From the NCBI GenBank assembly GCA_049516155.1, contig JBEKTJ010000051.1, forward strand, positions 4,305-68,304: a stretch of DNA of 64,000 nucleotides, given 5' to 3'. Positions 49,769-58,504 of the stretch are shown piece after piece. The notes beneath the pieces are model-generated. The model did no database searches. It was not told the DNA's origin and saw only the letters and a program-made list of their open reading frames with translations. A program made the translations under genes and the position numbers. Every line of letters begins with the position of its first letter. Positions within the stretch are counted from its first letter, which is position 1. The stretch is from Bog-159 sp049516155 (GTDB lineage Bacteria > Acidobacteriota > Terriglobia > Bryobacterales > Bryobacteraceae).

Positions 49769-50104
49769 CTAGTCGGACTTCGTGGTAGTGCTCTTCGCAG
49801 TGCTGGAGGTTTCCGCCCCCGAAGTGGCAGCGGGTTTCGATGAATCCGCTTTTTCGCTCTTCTTGCTGTCCGAGGATTTGTTGTCCGAGGATTCGGTTTT
49901 GGGTTTCTCTCTGGACCCAGAGCCGTTCTTGCCGTAATCGTTCACGTACCACCCCGAGCCTTTGAATTGCAAGGCCGCCGCCGACAATAGCTTTTCCACC
50001 GCTCCGCCGCACCCGGGATGCTCGTGCAGCGGCTCATCCGAGAACTTTTGAATCAGCTCAAATACATCACCGCACTTCGCGCATTTATACTCGTACAACG
50101 GCAT
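49769..50104 (-). CDS. FmdB-type zinc-ribbon protein with low-complexity tail
   Basis: 111 residues from ATG 50104 (GGGGAAA upstream). The first 45 residues are the FmdB/CxxC zinc ribbon: MPLYEYKCAKCGDVFELI and a second Cys pair region (HPGCGG). It then has GSGWYVNDYG, shared by FmdB family regulators, and a 45-residue Ser/Lys/Thr/Asp-rich disordered tail. Members are regulators or accessory zinc-binding proteins; the specific role is unknown. Confidence 0.85.
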   Translation of the reverse strand: MPLYEYKCAKCGDVFELIQKFSDEPLHEHPGCGGAVEKLLSAAALQFKGSGWYVNDYGKNGSGSREKPKTESSDNKSSDSKKSEKADSSKPAATSGAETSSTAKSTTTKSD

Positions 50105-50219
50105 AGGAATTCGATTTCCCCAAAGTACCAATAGGGACGGATCTGAGTACCATTCTAGCAGATCTGGGCGCGCTGCCGCCAATCGCTAACTTCCGGACAC
50201 CTCCGGCGTCTTAATTAAT

Positions 50220-50447
50220 ATGCGAACGCGAGCGTTCTTCATCACGGTGCTGATGGCCACGGGGTTGGTAGCCAGCCAAAGCCGCCACTTCTGCGCGGCG
50301 GCGATGGGCCGCTCGGCGCACGCCTTTTATCAATATTTTGTGGCATTGCGCCAAGAGCCGCTGAACCCGGTGGAGCGGGTCATGCTCAGCTTGGTCTTGG
50401 CCAATTCGAAAGCGCAACAGGACTGCCAGACACCGATCCATTTATGA
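50220..50447 (+). CDS. Small exported hypothetical protein, 75 aa
   Basis: A signal-peptide-like N-terminus (MRTRAFFITVLMATGLVASQ) and a short mature region with three cysteines. It could equally be an accidental frame, but the gap is otherwise empty and the signal segment is typical. No family recognised; converges with the TPR gene. Confidence 0.42.
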   Translation: MRTRAFFITVLMATGLVASQSRHFCAAAMGRSAHAFYQYFVALRQEPLNPVERVMLSLVLANSKAQQDCQTPIHL

Positions 50448-50482
50448 AGCTTGCAGGCGAAACGCTCGCCCCACCCATCGGG

Positions 50483-51844
50483 CTAGGATTTCTTGTGAAC
50501 CGTATGATGCACCGGCGCTACCTTCTCCTCTTTCAGGGTGGTACAACCATCCGGCGTAATCGTGCAGACTTTGCCCTTCTCGACATCGAACGTCACCATT
50601 AAAGCCGGGTCTTTGGTCAAAGAGTCGCCGATTCCTTCAAACTGGATCTCCACGCCCACCACTGGCTTGCCGGTGAGCGGAGCGGCTGTGGCGCCGTCCG
50701 AGCCCACCAGTTTAAGAGTAACGTTGGGGGCCTGATCCTTGCCCTCCATGCTGACCAGCAATTCCTTCGACTTTACCGGCGGCTTGGCGGACACCAGCCA
50801 TCCCTTCAACTTGGGTACAGCCGCGCCTTTCATGGAGCTATCGAAATAAGTCTGCCCCTCCGGCGAAAGCAATTGCCCCTTGAGGTTCAGCCAAAGCGCC
50901 AACTCGGGGTTGGTCTTCTTCAACTCCTCTTCCTTTTCCGCGGCGATTTCGGCAGCGGTCTTAATCTTAAAGTCCGCGGGCGGTGTGGTGCTGGTCTTCG
51001 CCATTGCCTTCAACTCGGCCAAACCCGTGGTATCGCCATGCAGTTGCGAATAGACCTTGGAGAGAAAGTCGTCGGCCTGCTTGCGCTGCTGCGGAGTCAT
51101 CGCACCCGGCCCGTCATAAGCCGCGGCGCGCGCAAAATAGAACATCGCTTCCGATATGCGCTCCGGCTTCTTCTGCAGATAAATTACAGTCCCCAACCAG
51201 TAGTCGACTTCACCCGAGGCCGGCTCCATTTGCAGGCTCTGGACGAAATTCTTTTCGGCCACGTCGTAGGTCTTGCGCTGCCAGGCGATCCAACCCAGAG
51301 TCTTGTAAGCGATGGCGTCCGTGGTCTTCTTGGCCTTTGTCCAATCCTCGGGCTTGGTGCCGGCTGGGGCCTCCGCGTTCAGCAGTCCGTTGGCTGCCTT
51401 CTCGCCGGTGTCCAGGCCATCCTGCGAATTCAGACTCAACTGCGGCGTCAGCAGGGTGATCCAATACAATGCGTGGAGTTCCTTGGGATCGATCGCCAGT
51501 ACATCCTTGGATGCATCGATCATTTTGGCGTACTGGCCTAATTTCTGGTAGGTGTCCAAAAACAGCAGAGCCCGCGCCAGCTTGAAGTCGGAGTCCGAAT
51601 ATTTATCCTTCCACGTGCTCAGCAATGCCAGCTTCTTGTTTGGGTCGGCCTCCTTGGTAACGGAGTCGTAGAGCGTGTATTCCTGTTGATCTTTATATTG
51701 CGGTTTTTTTTCGGCCGGCGCCGCTGGCGCCGCCGGCGCGGCCTGGCCGCTCTGCGCCGGTTGGCTGTTCTGTGCCAAGCCGAGCGTCACGCCCGCTATC
51801 GCGATAACTGTAATCCCCGTTAGCCTTCGTAAAAAATGCTGCAC
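50483..51844 (-). CDS. Exported TPR-containing hypothetical protein
   Basis: 453 residues starting at a GTG (51842-51844) that follows AGGAGG with ideal spacing, giving the signal peptide LTGITVIAIAGVTLGLAQ. A longer frame reaches 52012 but is unlikely. After a Pro/Ala/Gln-rich linker come TPR-like helices (LLFLDTYQKLGQYAKMID; YKTLGWIAWQRKTYDVAE; YWLGTVIYLQKKPERISEAM) and a beta-rich C-terminus (GWLVSAKPPVKSKELLV; GVEIQFEGIGDSL). It resembles scaffold or envelope-complex proteins of Acidobacteriota; function unknown. The 273-bp region upstream, shared with the divergent symporter gene, carries two inverted repeats annotated separately. Confidence 0.75.
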   Translation of the reverse strand: MQHFLRRLTGITVIAIAGVTLGLAQNSQPAQSGQAAPAAPAAPAEKKPQYKDQQEYTLYDSVTKEADPNKKLALLSTWKDKYSDSDFKLARALLFLDTYQKLGQYAKMIDASKDVLAIDPKELHALYWITLLTPQLSLNSQDGLDTGEKAANGLLNAEAPAGTKPEDWTKAKKTTDAIAYKTLGWIAWQRKTYDVAEKNFVQSLQMEPASGEVDYWLGTVIYLQKKPERISEAMFYFARAAAYDGPGAMTPQQRKQADDFLSKVYSQLHGDTTGLAELKAMAKTSTTPPADFKIKTAAEIAAEKEEELKKTNPELALWLNLKGQLLSPEGQTYFDSSMKGAAVPKLKGWLVSAKPPVKSKELLVSMEGKDQAPNVTLKLVGSDGATAAPLTGKPVVGVEIQFEGIGDSLTKDPALMVTFDVEKGKVCTITPDGCTTLKEEKVAPVHHTVHKKS

Positions 51845-52045
51845 TTGCTGCCTCCTGCCGGTATCCCTAAAAAGTTCGATCTGGTGGGCTACTGAGCCGT
51901 CTTCGTGCGCCGAGCCGGTCGCCTCCGCGCTGTTGCGTTCATCAGCGGGTATTTGCGGAGTATAACTGAACGACATGCGCGGCGCAACATATTCGACGCT
52001 ATACGCAGCCACTGAGTTCCGAATTCAAAATCATAACAGATCGTG

Positions 52046-52096
52046 CGCCGCTCAGCGGCGACAATGCAAGCATTTGGGCGCCGGAAAGATTCCGGC
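52046..52096. promoter_or_regulatory. Two perfect inverted repeats before the symporter gene
   Basis: CGCCGCT-C-AGCGGCG (52046-52060) and GCCGGAA-AGA-TTCCGGC (52080-52096). The second ends directly before a -10-like GATAAAAT and 22 bp before the symporter ATG, so it could be a repressor operator or an mRNA hairpin. Confidence 0.5.
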
Positions 52097-52117
52097 TGTG
52101 ATAAAATGCGCCATTCT

Positions 52118-53566
52118 ATGCGCTTCCTGGATTTGGCGGTCATCCTCGCGTATCTGATCGCCATCACCTGGTTCGGGGCGCGCTTCCGAAGAGGCCAGTC
52201 GAGTCTTGGCGATTATTTTCTGGGCGGACGTCGCGCGCCCTGGTGGGCCATTGCTCTCTCGATCGTTTCCGCGGAAACCAGCACACTCACGATAGTAGGC
52301 ACACCAGGCCTTTCCTTCGCCGGCAATCTCGGTTTCCTGCAGATAGTCTTCGGATATCTGCTGGGCCGTATAGCCGTCGCGCTGCTGTTTTTGCCCCAGT
52401 ATTTTCGCGGCGAAATGTTTACCGCTTACGCATTGATGCGGCGCCGTTTCGGCGAACGCATCCGCCGCCTGACCGCGGCAATCTTCCTGGTGACCCGCGC
52501 GTTAGCGGAAGGCGTGCGCGTATTCGCCATTTCGCTGGTCGTCTCGATCGTGCTGGGGACCGGCGAAGCCGTCTCCATCCTGCTGATCGTCGGTTTGACG
52601 CTGTTTTATACATTCGAAGGCGGCATGACCGCCGTGATTTGGACCGACGTAGCGCAAATGGCCTTGTATGTAATCGGGGCAGCCGTCAGCCTAGGCGTGA
52701 TCCTGGCTAAGATCCCAGGCGGCTGGACGCACGTGGCCACGGTGGCCGGCGCGGCCGGCAAACTACAGGTCTTCGATTTCAGGTTCTCGCCCACGATGCA
52801 GTTCCTGTCCCAAAGGTATTCGTTCTGGGCCGGCTTGCTGGGTGGCGGCTTTCTTACCCTTGCCAGCCATGGCGCCGATCAGCTTATGGTGCAGCGCCTC
52901 TTGAGCGCGCGCAACGAGCGGGAAAGCCGGCGGGCGCTGCTCTCGAGCTGGTTGGTCATTTTTTTCCAGTTCAGCCTGTTTCTGGCGATCGGCATAGCGC
53001 TGTTCGTCTACTACCGGGAGGCCCATCTGGTTGCTCCGCGCGAGTTGGATCGCATCTACCCTGAGTTCGTATGGCGCCATCTGCCGGTGGGCGTGGCCGG
53101 TTTGGTGACCGCCGCGATCCTGGCCGCCGCGATGGCCAACCTGAGCGCGGCGCTGAATTCTTTGGCTTCCACCACGGTGATCGATTTCGCACCCCTGATG
53201 CGCGCCGCACCGGGATCCTCGCTCAGACTGGCGCGTAACATGACCGTGGTATGGGGCGCCGTCCTAGTAGCCATCGGAATGATTGCGCATCGCTGGGGAT
53301 CTGTGTTGGAGTCGGGCCTCTCCATTGCGTCGGTGACGCTGGGTCTGTTGCTAGGCGTGTTTCTGCTGGGCGTGCTCACGCGGCGCGTGCGCGAGTGGGC
53401 CGCCATGGCGGGCGTCCTGGGGGGACTTGCCGCGGTCGTGTACGTGCGCTTTGCCACGCCAATCGCTTGGACTTGGTGGGTGCTGATCGGTTCTACAGTC
53501 ACTTTCGCCGCCGGATATACGGCTTCATTCTTCCAGTCCGGTACTCCGAGGCCTCACCATGAATGA
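52118..53566 (+). CDS. Sodium:solute symporter (SSS family)
   Basis: 482 residues from ATG 52118 (upstream in-frame codons have no ribosome site), with 13 or so membrane segments. The pattern LGDYFLGGRRAPWWAIALS, ETSTLTIVGTPG, TLASHGADQLMVQRLLSA and NLSAALNSLASTTVIDF matches the LeuT-fold SSS family. Substrate not deducible. The stop overlaps the amino-acid permease start by 8 bp, so the two are coupled. Confidence 0.9.
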   Translation: MRFLDLAVILAYLIAITWFGARFRRGQSSLGDYFLGGRRAPWWAIALSIVSAETSTLTIVGTPGLSFAGNLGFLQIVFGYLLGRIAVALLFLPQYFRGEMFTAYALMRRRFGERIRRLTAAIFLVTRALAEGVRVFAISLVVSIVLGTGEAVSILLIVGLTLFYTFEGGMTAVIWTDVAQMALYVIGAAVSLGVILAKIPGGWTHVATVAGAAGKLQVFDFRFSPTMQFLSQRYSFWAGLLGGGFLTLASHGADQLMVQRLLSARNERESRRALLSSWLVIFFQFSLFLAIGIALFVYYREAHLVAPRELDRIYPEFVWRHLPVGVAGLVTAAILAAAMANLSAALNSLASTTVIDFAPLMRAAPGSSLRLARNMTVVWGAVLVAIGMIAHRWGSVLESGLSIASVTLGLLLGVFLLGVLTRRVREWAAMAGVLGGLAAVVYVRFATPIAWTWWVLIGSTVTFAAGYTASFFQSGTPRPHHE

Positions 53567-54923
53567 ATCGAAAGTAATAGAACTCCGGAGGGATCTCGGA
53601 GTATGGGGCGCCATTTCCATCGTAGTCGGAACGGTGATTGGAAGCGGCATTTTCCTGGTGCCCCGCGCCATGGTACTGCGGGTGGGTACGCCCTCAATGG
53701 TTCTTGCCGTCTGGGTCTTTGGAGGGCTGCTGTCTCTCTGCGGCGCGTTAAGTTATGCCGAACTGGCCGCCGCGATGCCCGAAGCCGGAGGCGAGTATGT
53801 GTACCTTAGGGAAGCTTACGGCCCGCTTTGGGGCTTTTTGTACGGTTGGACCCAAATGTGGGTGGCTAAGAGCGGCTCTATCGCTACCCTGGCCACTGCG
53901 TTCTTCTACTACCTGACGAATTTCTTTCCCGCTCTCGATGGCGTCTTCTACACCGTGCCTCTGCCGCTTGGGGCACACGGCGCACCGCTCGATTTGCGCT
54001 ATGGACAACTCCTGGCCATGACTTTGATTTTGCTTCTCGCCGGTGTCAATTATTTCGGGGTCAAGATTGGGGGAGAAGTGCAGATCACAGTGACAATTAT
54101 AAAGGTGTTGTTGATCTCCTTTATCGTAGTGGCTGGTCTGGCTTTCGGAAAGGCGCACGCAGCCGCGCCTGCGTCTGTCTCGCAGCCGCTCACGGTCGCC
54201 GGCTTTTTCGCCGCGCTGGTAGCGGCGTTGTGGGCCTACGATGGATGGAATAATGTCAGCATGGTGGCTTCCGAGATCCGCCGTCCGCAACGCAATCTGC
54301 CCCTGGCGCTCATTGGCGGCACGCTCGCGGTGATCGCCATCTATCTGGCAGCCAATGCCGCCTATTTCCACGTGCTTTCCGCGCAACAGGTAGGCGCGAG
54401 CGAACGCGTCGCGGCGGAAATGATGCGGCGGGTGGCGGGCAACTGGGGAGCGCACGCAGTCTCTATTGCAGCCATGATCAGCATCTTCGCGGCCTTGAAT
54501 GGCTCCATCCTTTCCGGCGCGCGGGTGCCTTACGCCATGGCGCGGGACGGTCTGTTCTTTGCGCCTGTGGCCAATGTCAATGCCGCATATCATACGCCGG
54601 GAGTTTCCATATTGGCACTCAGCGCGTGGGCCGCGCTGCTGGTCCTGTCCGGACGTTATGAGCAACTCTATACCTATGTCATTTTTGCGAGCTGGATTCT
54701 ATACGGCATGACAACCGCGGCAGTCGTCGTACTGCGGCGAAAGAGACCCGATTTGCCGCGACCTTACAAGACCGTGGCTTATCCCGTACTTCCGGTACTG
54801 TTTGTGCTCGTTGCCGTCTTACTAGTACTTTCGACGCTTGTCGACTCTCCGCGGGAGTCTCTACTTGGATTAGGTATTATTTTTCTCGGATTGCCGTTCT
54901 ATTTTTATTGGAGGCGGAACTGA
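53559..54923 (+). CDS. APC-family amino acid permease
   Basis: 454 residues with 12 hydrophobic segments. The first TM motif GTVIGSGIFLVP, then ELAAAMPEAGGEYVYLREAYG, ALWAYDGWNNVSMVASEI and the C-terminal half with RVPYAMARDG identify an APC (LAT-like) transporter. It starts inside the end of the symporter gene (8-bp overlap). Substrate unknown; a broad neutral amino acid specificity is common in this branch. Confidence 0.93.
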   Translation: MNESKVIELRRDLGVWGAISIVVGTVIGSGIFLVPRAMVLRVGTPSMVLAVWVFGGLLSLCGALSYAELAAAMPEAGGEYVYLREAYGPLWGFLYGWTQMWVAKSGSIATLATAFFYYLTNFFPALDGVFYTVPLPLGAHGAPLDLRYGQLLAMTLILLLAGVNYFGVKIGGEVQITVTIIKVLLISFIVVAGLAFGKAHAAAPASVSQPLTVAGFFAALVAALWAYDGWNNVSMVASEIRRPQRNLPLALIGGTLAVIAIYLAANAAYFHVLSAQQVGASERVAAEMMRRVAGNWGAHAVSIAAMISIFAALNGSILSGARVPYAMARDGLFFAPVANVNAAYHTPGVSILALSAWAALLVLSGRYEQLYTYVIFASWILYGMTTAAVVVLRRKRPDLPRPYKTVAYPVLPVLFVLVAVLLVLSTLVDSPRESLLGLGIIFLGLPFYFYWRRN

Positions 54924-55113
54924 GTCTTGAGGCATCCGTTGGTCCTATTGGTCCTAAAACTTTTGTCGCTTTCTTTAGTCCGGAAAAAGATTAAAATGGC
55001 TACTTGATATTCTTCACACATTACGTTACAAAAGATGTGAAGCCAACGATGCGGATCTGTTCCGCTCGCGGGCAGCGAGATTATTCGAGTCACTGAGTTC
55101 AGGGGGGAACTGA
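54924..55113. other. AT-richer intergenic region before the AT-hook gene
   Basis: 190 bp without a gene. It contains the tandem TTGGTCCTA repeat (from about 54938) and an interrupted inverted repeat CTTCACA (55012-55018) / TGTGAAG (55036-55042). It probably holds the promoter of the AT-hook gene, but no confident -35/-10 pair was assigned. Confidence 0.45.
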
Positions 55114-55329
55114 ATGGACGTCGCCAAAATTCTTGTTGAGTTACGTCAAGAACGAGAGCAAATCGAAGAAGCAATTCTAAGCCTGGAACGGCTAGCCAGG
55201 GGCCGCGGCCGAAGGCGCGGCCGGCCGCCATCCTGGATGGCCGAGATTACAGCCAAGCGCCGCGGCCGCCCGCCGGGCAGCAAAAATAAATCCACTCCAA
55301 AGTCCATCGGCGCCACCACCATCGGGTGA
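55114..55329 (+). CDS. Small AT-hook-like protein, 71 aa
   Basis: An N-terminal helix (AKILVELRQEREQIEEAILS, coiled-coil-like) is followed by two AT-hook motifs RRGRPPSW and RRGRPPGSKNK in a very basic background. AT-hooks insert into the minor groove of AT-rich DNA, so a nucleoid-associated or silencing role is likely. Strong GGGGGGAA ribosome site before the ATG. This pattern is frequent as a small protein in Acidobacteriota. Confidence 0.78.
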   Translation: MDVAKILVELRQEREQIEEAILSLERLARGRGRRRGRPPSWMAEITAKRRGRPPGSKNKSTPKSIGATTIG

Positions 55330-55353
55330 GGTCGCCGCCGGGTCGACACTTGA

Positions 55354-55373
55354 GGCAGGCGACTTCGTCTGCC
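55354..55373 (+). terminator. Hairpin after the AT-hook gene
   Basis: GGCAGGCGA (55354-55362) and TCGTCTGCC (55365-55373): 9-bp stem with one G-T pair and a 2-nt loop. No long T-run. The rest of the 170-bp gap to the HtrA gene holds nothing recognised. Confidence 0.5.
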
Positions 55374-55499
55374 TTCCCGGCTCTCTGTGACTTTGCCCCA
55401 TCCATCAATTCGACCCGCATTTGCCGCATGGCGCAATGTCGGGTAGCGCACACATCCGTCCGCCGAACATCACGCCCCAGATGCCCCTGAGAACTTGGA

Positions 55500-56648
55500 T
55501 TATAGCGTCTGCGGAGCGTCTCCCACCTTCACACGTACACGTTGCGCGCGCCCGTTCCGGTAGACGGTGAGTTCCAGCGCATCCCCCACCCGCTTCCGGT
55601 TCAAGGCGCGCTGTAGCGTGTCCTTGGCGTCTACCGGATTACCTTCCACCGCGATAATAAAATCGCCGCCGATACCGATCTGGTAGACTCCCGCTCTGGC
55701 ATTTCGTGTGGGACCGCGCAAACCAGCCTCGGCGGCCGGCGATCCTGCTTCGATGCCCTGGATCAGCAGGCCACCCTCGTTCGGCAATCCCAGATCGTCG
55801 GCCGCATCGCCCGAGATGTACATGGTCTGAATCCCCAGGTACGGCCGGGTCACCCGGCCCTTCGCCTGGAACTCGTCGAGCATCGCTTTGGCGCGGTTGA
55901 TGGGCAGCGCGAAGCCAATACCAATATTTCCCTGCGGACCGTAGATTGCCGTGTTGATGCCGATCACCGAGCCATGCGAATCGAGCAATGGCCCGCCGCT
56001 GTTGCCCGGATTGATGGCCGCGTCTGTTTGGATCATGTCTTCCAGCCGGTGCCCTTCTTGCGGTTGCAAGGTGCGCCCCAGAGAACTGACAACTCCAGTG
56101 GTCAACGTGCCCCCAAATCCAAATGGATTGCCGATGGCCAGCACCTTCTGACCCACCTGCAGGCCGTCGGAATCGCCCAGCCGCAGGAACGGCAATGCGT
56201 GGTCGGCTTGTATTTTTACCAGTGCCAAATCGTTGCGCGGATCCGTCCCGAGCACCCTGGCCTTGTATTGCTTCTTGTCGCCGGCCAGCGTCACGGTCAA
56301 CTGCTGGCTGCCGGAGACGACATGGTTGTTAGTCAGAATCAGTCCGTCCGGCTTGACCACAAAACCCGAACCGGTGCCTTCCTGGGGATAGACCTGGAAG
56401 AAGAAATCCTCGCGGTAAACGATGCTGGTGATGTTGGCCGCCGCCGGACGGGCCAGCTTGTAAATCTCGATGTTGTTGTTCTCGTCCGCGCTGAAACCCG
56501 CCGAGTGCGCCGCGCTGGGCGCCATCCACAGCCGCCCAGCTTGCCGGACCGGCTGCCACAGCCGGCCTGGATTCCAATTTGCCACCGAAGTCGCATACCA
56601 GAAGCCGCCCACCAGCGCGACGGCCCAAATGAAAGGGCGCATATTCAT
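55500..56648 (-). CDS. HtrA/DegP-like serine protease with PDZ domain
   Basis: 382 residues. An N-terminal membrane or signal segment (RPFIWAVALVGGFWYATS), then the trypsin-like domain with His near 108 (TNNHVV), Asp near 139 (DPRNDLALVKI) and Ser near 217 (INPGNSGGPLLD), and one PDZ domain (about residues 275-380, GLLIQGIEAGSPAAEAG). It should be a periplasmic quality-control protease anchored at the inner membrane. Its start overlaps the coaE stop by four bases. Confidence 0.92.
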   Translation of the reverse strand: MNMRPFIWAVALVGGFWYATSVANWNPGRLWQPVRQAGRLWMAPSAAHSAGFSADENNNIEIYKLARPAAANITSIVYREDFFFQVYPQEGTGSGFVVKPDGLILTNNHVVSGSQQLTVTLAGDKKQYKARVLGTDPRNDLALVKIQADHALPFLRLGDSDGLQVGQKVLAIGNPFGFGGTLTTGVVSSLGRTLQPQEGHRLEDMIQTDAAINPGNSGGPLLDSHGSVIGINTAIYGPQGNIGIGFALPINRAKAMLDEFQAKGRVTRPYLGIQTMYISGDAADDLGLPNEGGLLIQGIEAGSPAAEAGLRGPTRNARAGVYQIGIGGDFIIAVEGNPVDAKDTLQRALNRKRVGDALELTVYRNGRAQRVRVKVGDAPQTL

Positions 56649-57253
56649 AGTTGTTCTATTCTCCGCAACGATTCATAGACCGCGCGCGTTTGGCGCACGG
56701 TTTCCTCTTTTGTGCCTGCAGCATCTACGACGAAATCCGCGTACTTGAGTTTTTCCGCGAGCGGCATCTGGCGGCTGAGGCGAGCCAATACTTCCTCGCG
56801 CCCCGTGCCGTCGCGCTTCATAGAACGCTGCACCTGCTGTTCCACATCGCATGTCACTACGATCAGCTTATCGAACCGTCGGTAGCTGCCGGTCTCGATC
56901 AGGATGGCCGCCTCCACTACTGCGACGCCATGGGGATCGTCGGCGGCTACCCGCGCTAGCCATTCCTGTTCCCGCCGAAGGACCGGCGGATGCACCAAGC
57001 TGTTGAGCAGCGCCAGCCGGGCGGGATCGTCGAACACCTGGGCCGCCAAAGCGCGCCGGTCGATAGTGCCGTCCTCACCTAGGACGCCAGTGCCAAATTC
57101 ATGCACGACGGGCGCGTAGGCCTCACCGTCTGGCAGCAGAACCGCATGCCCTAGTTGATCGGCCTGCAGCAAATGGCAGCCCAACTGCTCTAGGACCCCG
57201 CCCACGAAGCTCTTGCCGCATGCCAGCCCGCCCGTGAGCCCCACTCGTAGCAC
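56645..57253 (-). CDS. coaE: Dephospho-CoA kinase
   Basis: 202 residues with P-loop GLTGGLACGKS, a DXD-like segment (LLQADQLGH), AAQVFDDPARLALLNSLVHP, and MKRDGTGREEVLARLSRQMPL near the LID region. It adds the 3'-phosphate of coenzyme A as the last step of CoA synthesis. It has the normal length and is followed with a four-base overlap by the HtrA-like gene. Confidence 0.95.
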   Translation of the reverse strand: MLRVGLTGGLACGKSFVGGVLEQLGCHLLQADQLGHAVLLPDGEAYAPVVHEFGTGVLGEDGTIDRRALAAQVFDDPARLALLNSLVHPPVLRREQEWLARVAADDPHGVAVVEAAILIETGSYRRFDKLIVVTCDVEQQVQRSMKRDGTGREEVLARLSRQMPLAEKLKYADFVVDAAGTKEETVRQTRAVYESLRRIEQL

Positions 57254-57371
57254 AATCCTTAATGATAATCGCTTCAGGGGCGGTTACCGCAGGGACCCGT
57301 CCGGATCGCAAGGTTCCCCCCATCGCACGAGTGCCTCCGTACAGTGGGCCTCCGCTTGCACATTGTCCACC

Positions 57372-57770
57372 GTGGCTGCATCCTCCATATCGGCGAGTCG
57401 GATTTCCTTGGTCAAGCCCAAGAGCGAGCGCCGCCGAAACGTGCGCTTCCCGATGGCGCTGCCGGTGCGCTACAGTCTGGCCAATAGCTGTGGATGGGGC
57501 CAGATTGTAAACATAGGCAGCGGTGGCGCGCTCTTCACTGTCGGCCAGCCCGTCAGGCGCGGAGAGCCGGTCGAATTATGCATCGGATGGCCCGTCCTGC
57601 TGCACGAAAAGGTGCACTTGAACCTGATCGCGGCAGGCCCGATCATACGCGCCGAGGAGGGTCGCGCCGCAGTCAGGTTCGAGCGAAGCAGCTTCCGGAC
57701 CGCCAGGTCCGACTTCCGGCGGCAGGCCAAATTGCCGGCGCGTCACGGCGGCGCCGAATCTCACGCCTGA
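57372..57770 (+). CDS. PilZ-domain protein (second short copy)
   Basis: Single PilZ domain with RRRNVR (RxxxR-type) but NIGSGG instead of NxSxxG, which may weaken c-di-GMP binding. Later strands (ELCIGWPVLLHEKVHLNL; ERSSFRTAR) parallel the gene at 48312-48719. The start is uncertain: GTG at 57372 and TTG at 57408 are candidates and neither has a clear ribosome site. Its 3' end overlaps the convergent response regulator gene by 10 bp. Confidence 0.72.
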   Translation: MAASSISASRISLVKPKSERRRNVRFPMALPVRYSLANSCGWGQIVNIGSGGALFTVGQPVRRGEPVELCIGWPVLLHEKVHLNLIAAGPIIRAEEGRAAVRFERSSFRTARSDFRRQAKLPARHGGAESHA

Positions 57771-58504
57771 GATTCCGCCACAAAACGGTATCCGACTCCG
57801 CGCACCGTCAGCAGGTGCCTCGGATGCGTGGGGTCGTCTTCGATATAGCGCCTCAGCCGCACGATGAAATTATCGATGGCCCGCGTATCCGTGTCCTCAT
57901 GCAAGCCCCACACCTCTTCCAGCATGGCCTTTCGCGAGACGGTTTTGCCCTCGTGACGGATCAGGTACCGCAAAACGTTGGCCTCCATCAGGGTGAGTGG
58001 AAACACCTGGTTGCGCACGTGCAACTCCAGCCGGTCGAAGTACATCGACTTGTCGCCGAAGGCGAACGTCTCATCCGTCTCCGCCGGCGCCCCGGCCAGT
58101 GGCTCCGCCACTGGATGGATCGACGCACGTAACCACTCGCGGCGCCGTAGCAGACCGCTGATGCGGGCAATCAGAATGGCTAGTTCGAAAGGCTTGGCCA
58201 GGTAATCGTCCGCGCCCGCCGCGAAGCCCCGCAAAACATCGTCCGGATGGCCGCGCGCGGTCAACATCAGCGTAGGAACGAACTGCCCGCCATGCCGCAT
58301 CTCGGACATGACCGCGAAGCCGTCTATGCCCGGCAGCATCACGTCCAGGATCACCACATCGAACGGCGGCGATGCGGGCCGCAACACCTCTAGTGCGGCT
58401 TCCCCGGTGTCCACCACTTGGACCTGATAGCCCTCCGCTTCCAAATTGAAACGCAGTCCTTCGGCCAGGTGTTGCTCGTCTTCCACTACCAGAATCCGGC
58501 TCAT
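57761..58504 (-). CDS. OmpR-type response regulator
   Basis: 247 residues: receiver domain with EDE (8-10), Asp54 (VVILDVMLPGIDG), Thr in MLTARG and Lys in YLAKPFE; winged helix near the C-terminus (TLMEANVLRYLIRHEGK; DNFIVRLRRYIED; TVRGVGYRF). Its start overlaps the kinase stop. Targets unknown. Unlike the two copies further left, no propeller gene follows. Confidence 0.94.
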   Translation of the reverse strand: MSRILVVEDEQHLAEGLRFNLEAEGYQVQVVDTGEAALEVLRPASPPFDVVILDVMLPGIDGFAVMSEMRHGGQFVPTLMLTARGHPDDVLRGFAAGADDYLAKPFELAILIARISGLLRRREWLRASIHPVAEPLAGAPAETDETFAFGDKSMYFDRLELHVRNQVFPLTLMEANVLRYLIRHEGKTVSRKAMLEEVWGLHEDTDTRAIDNFIVRLRRYIEDDPTHPRHLLTVRGVGYRFVAESQA

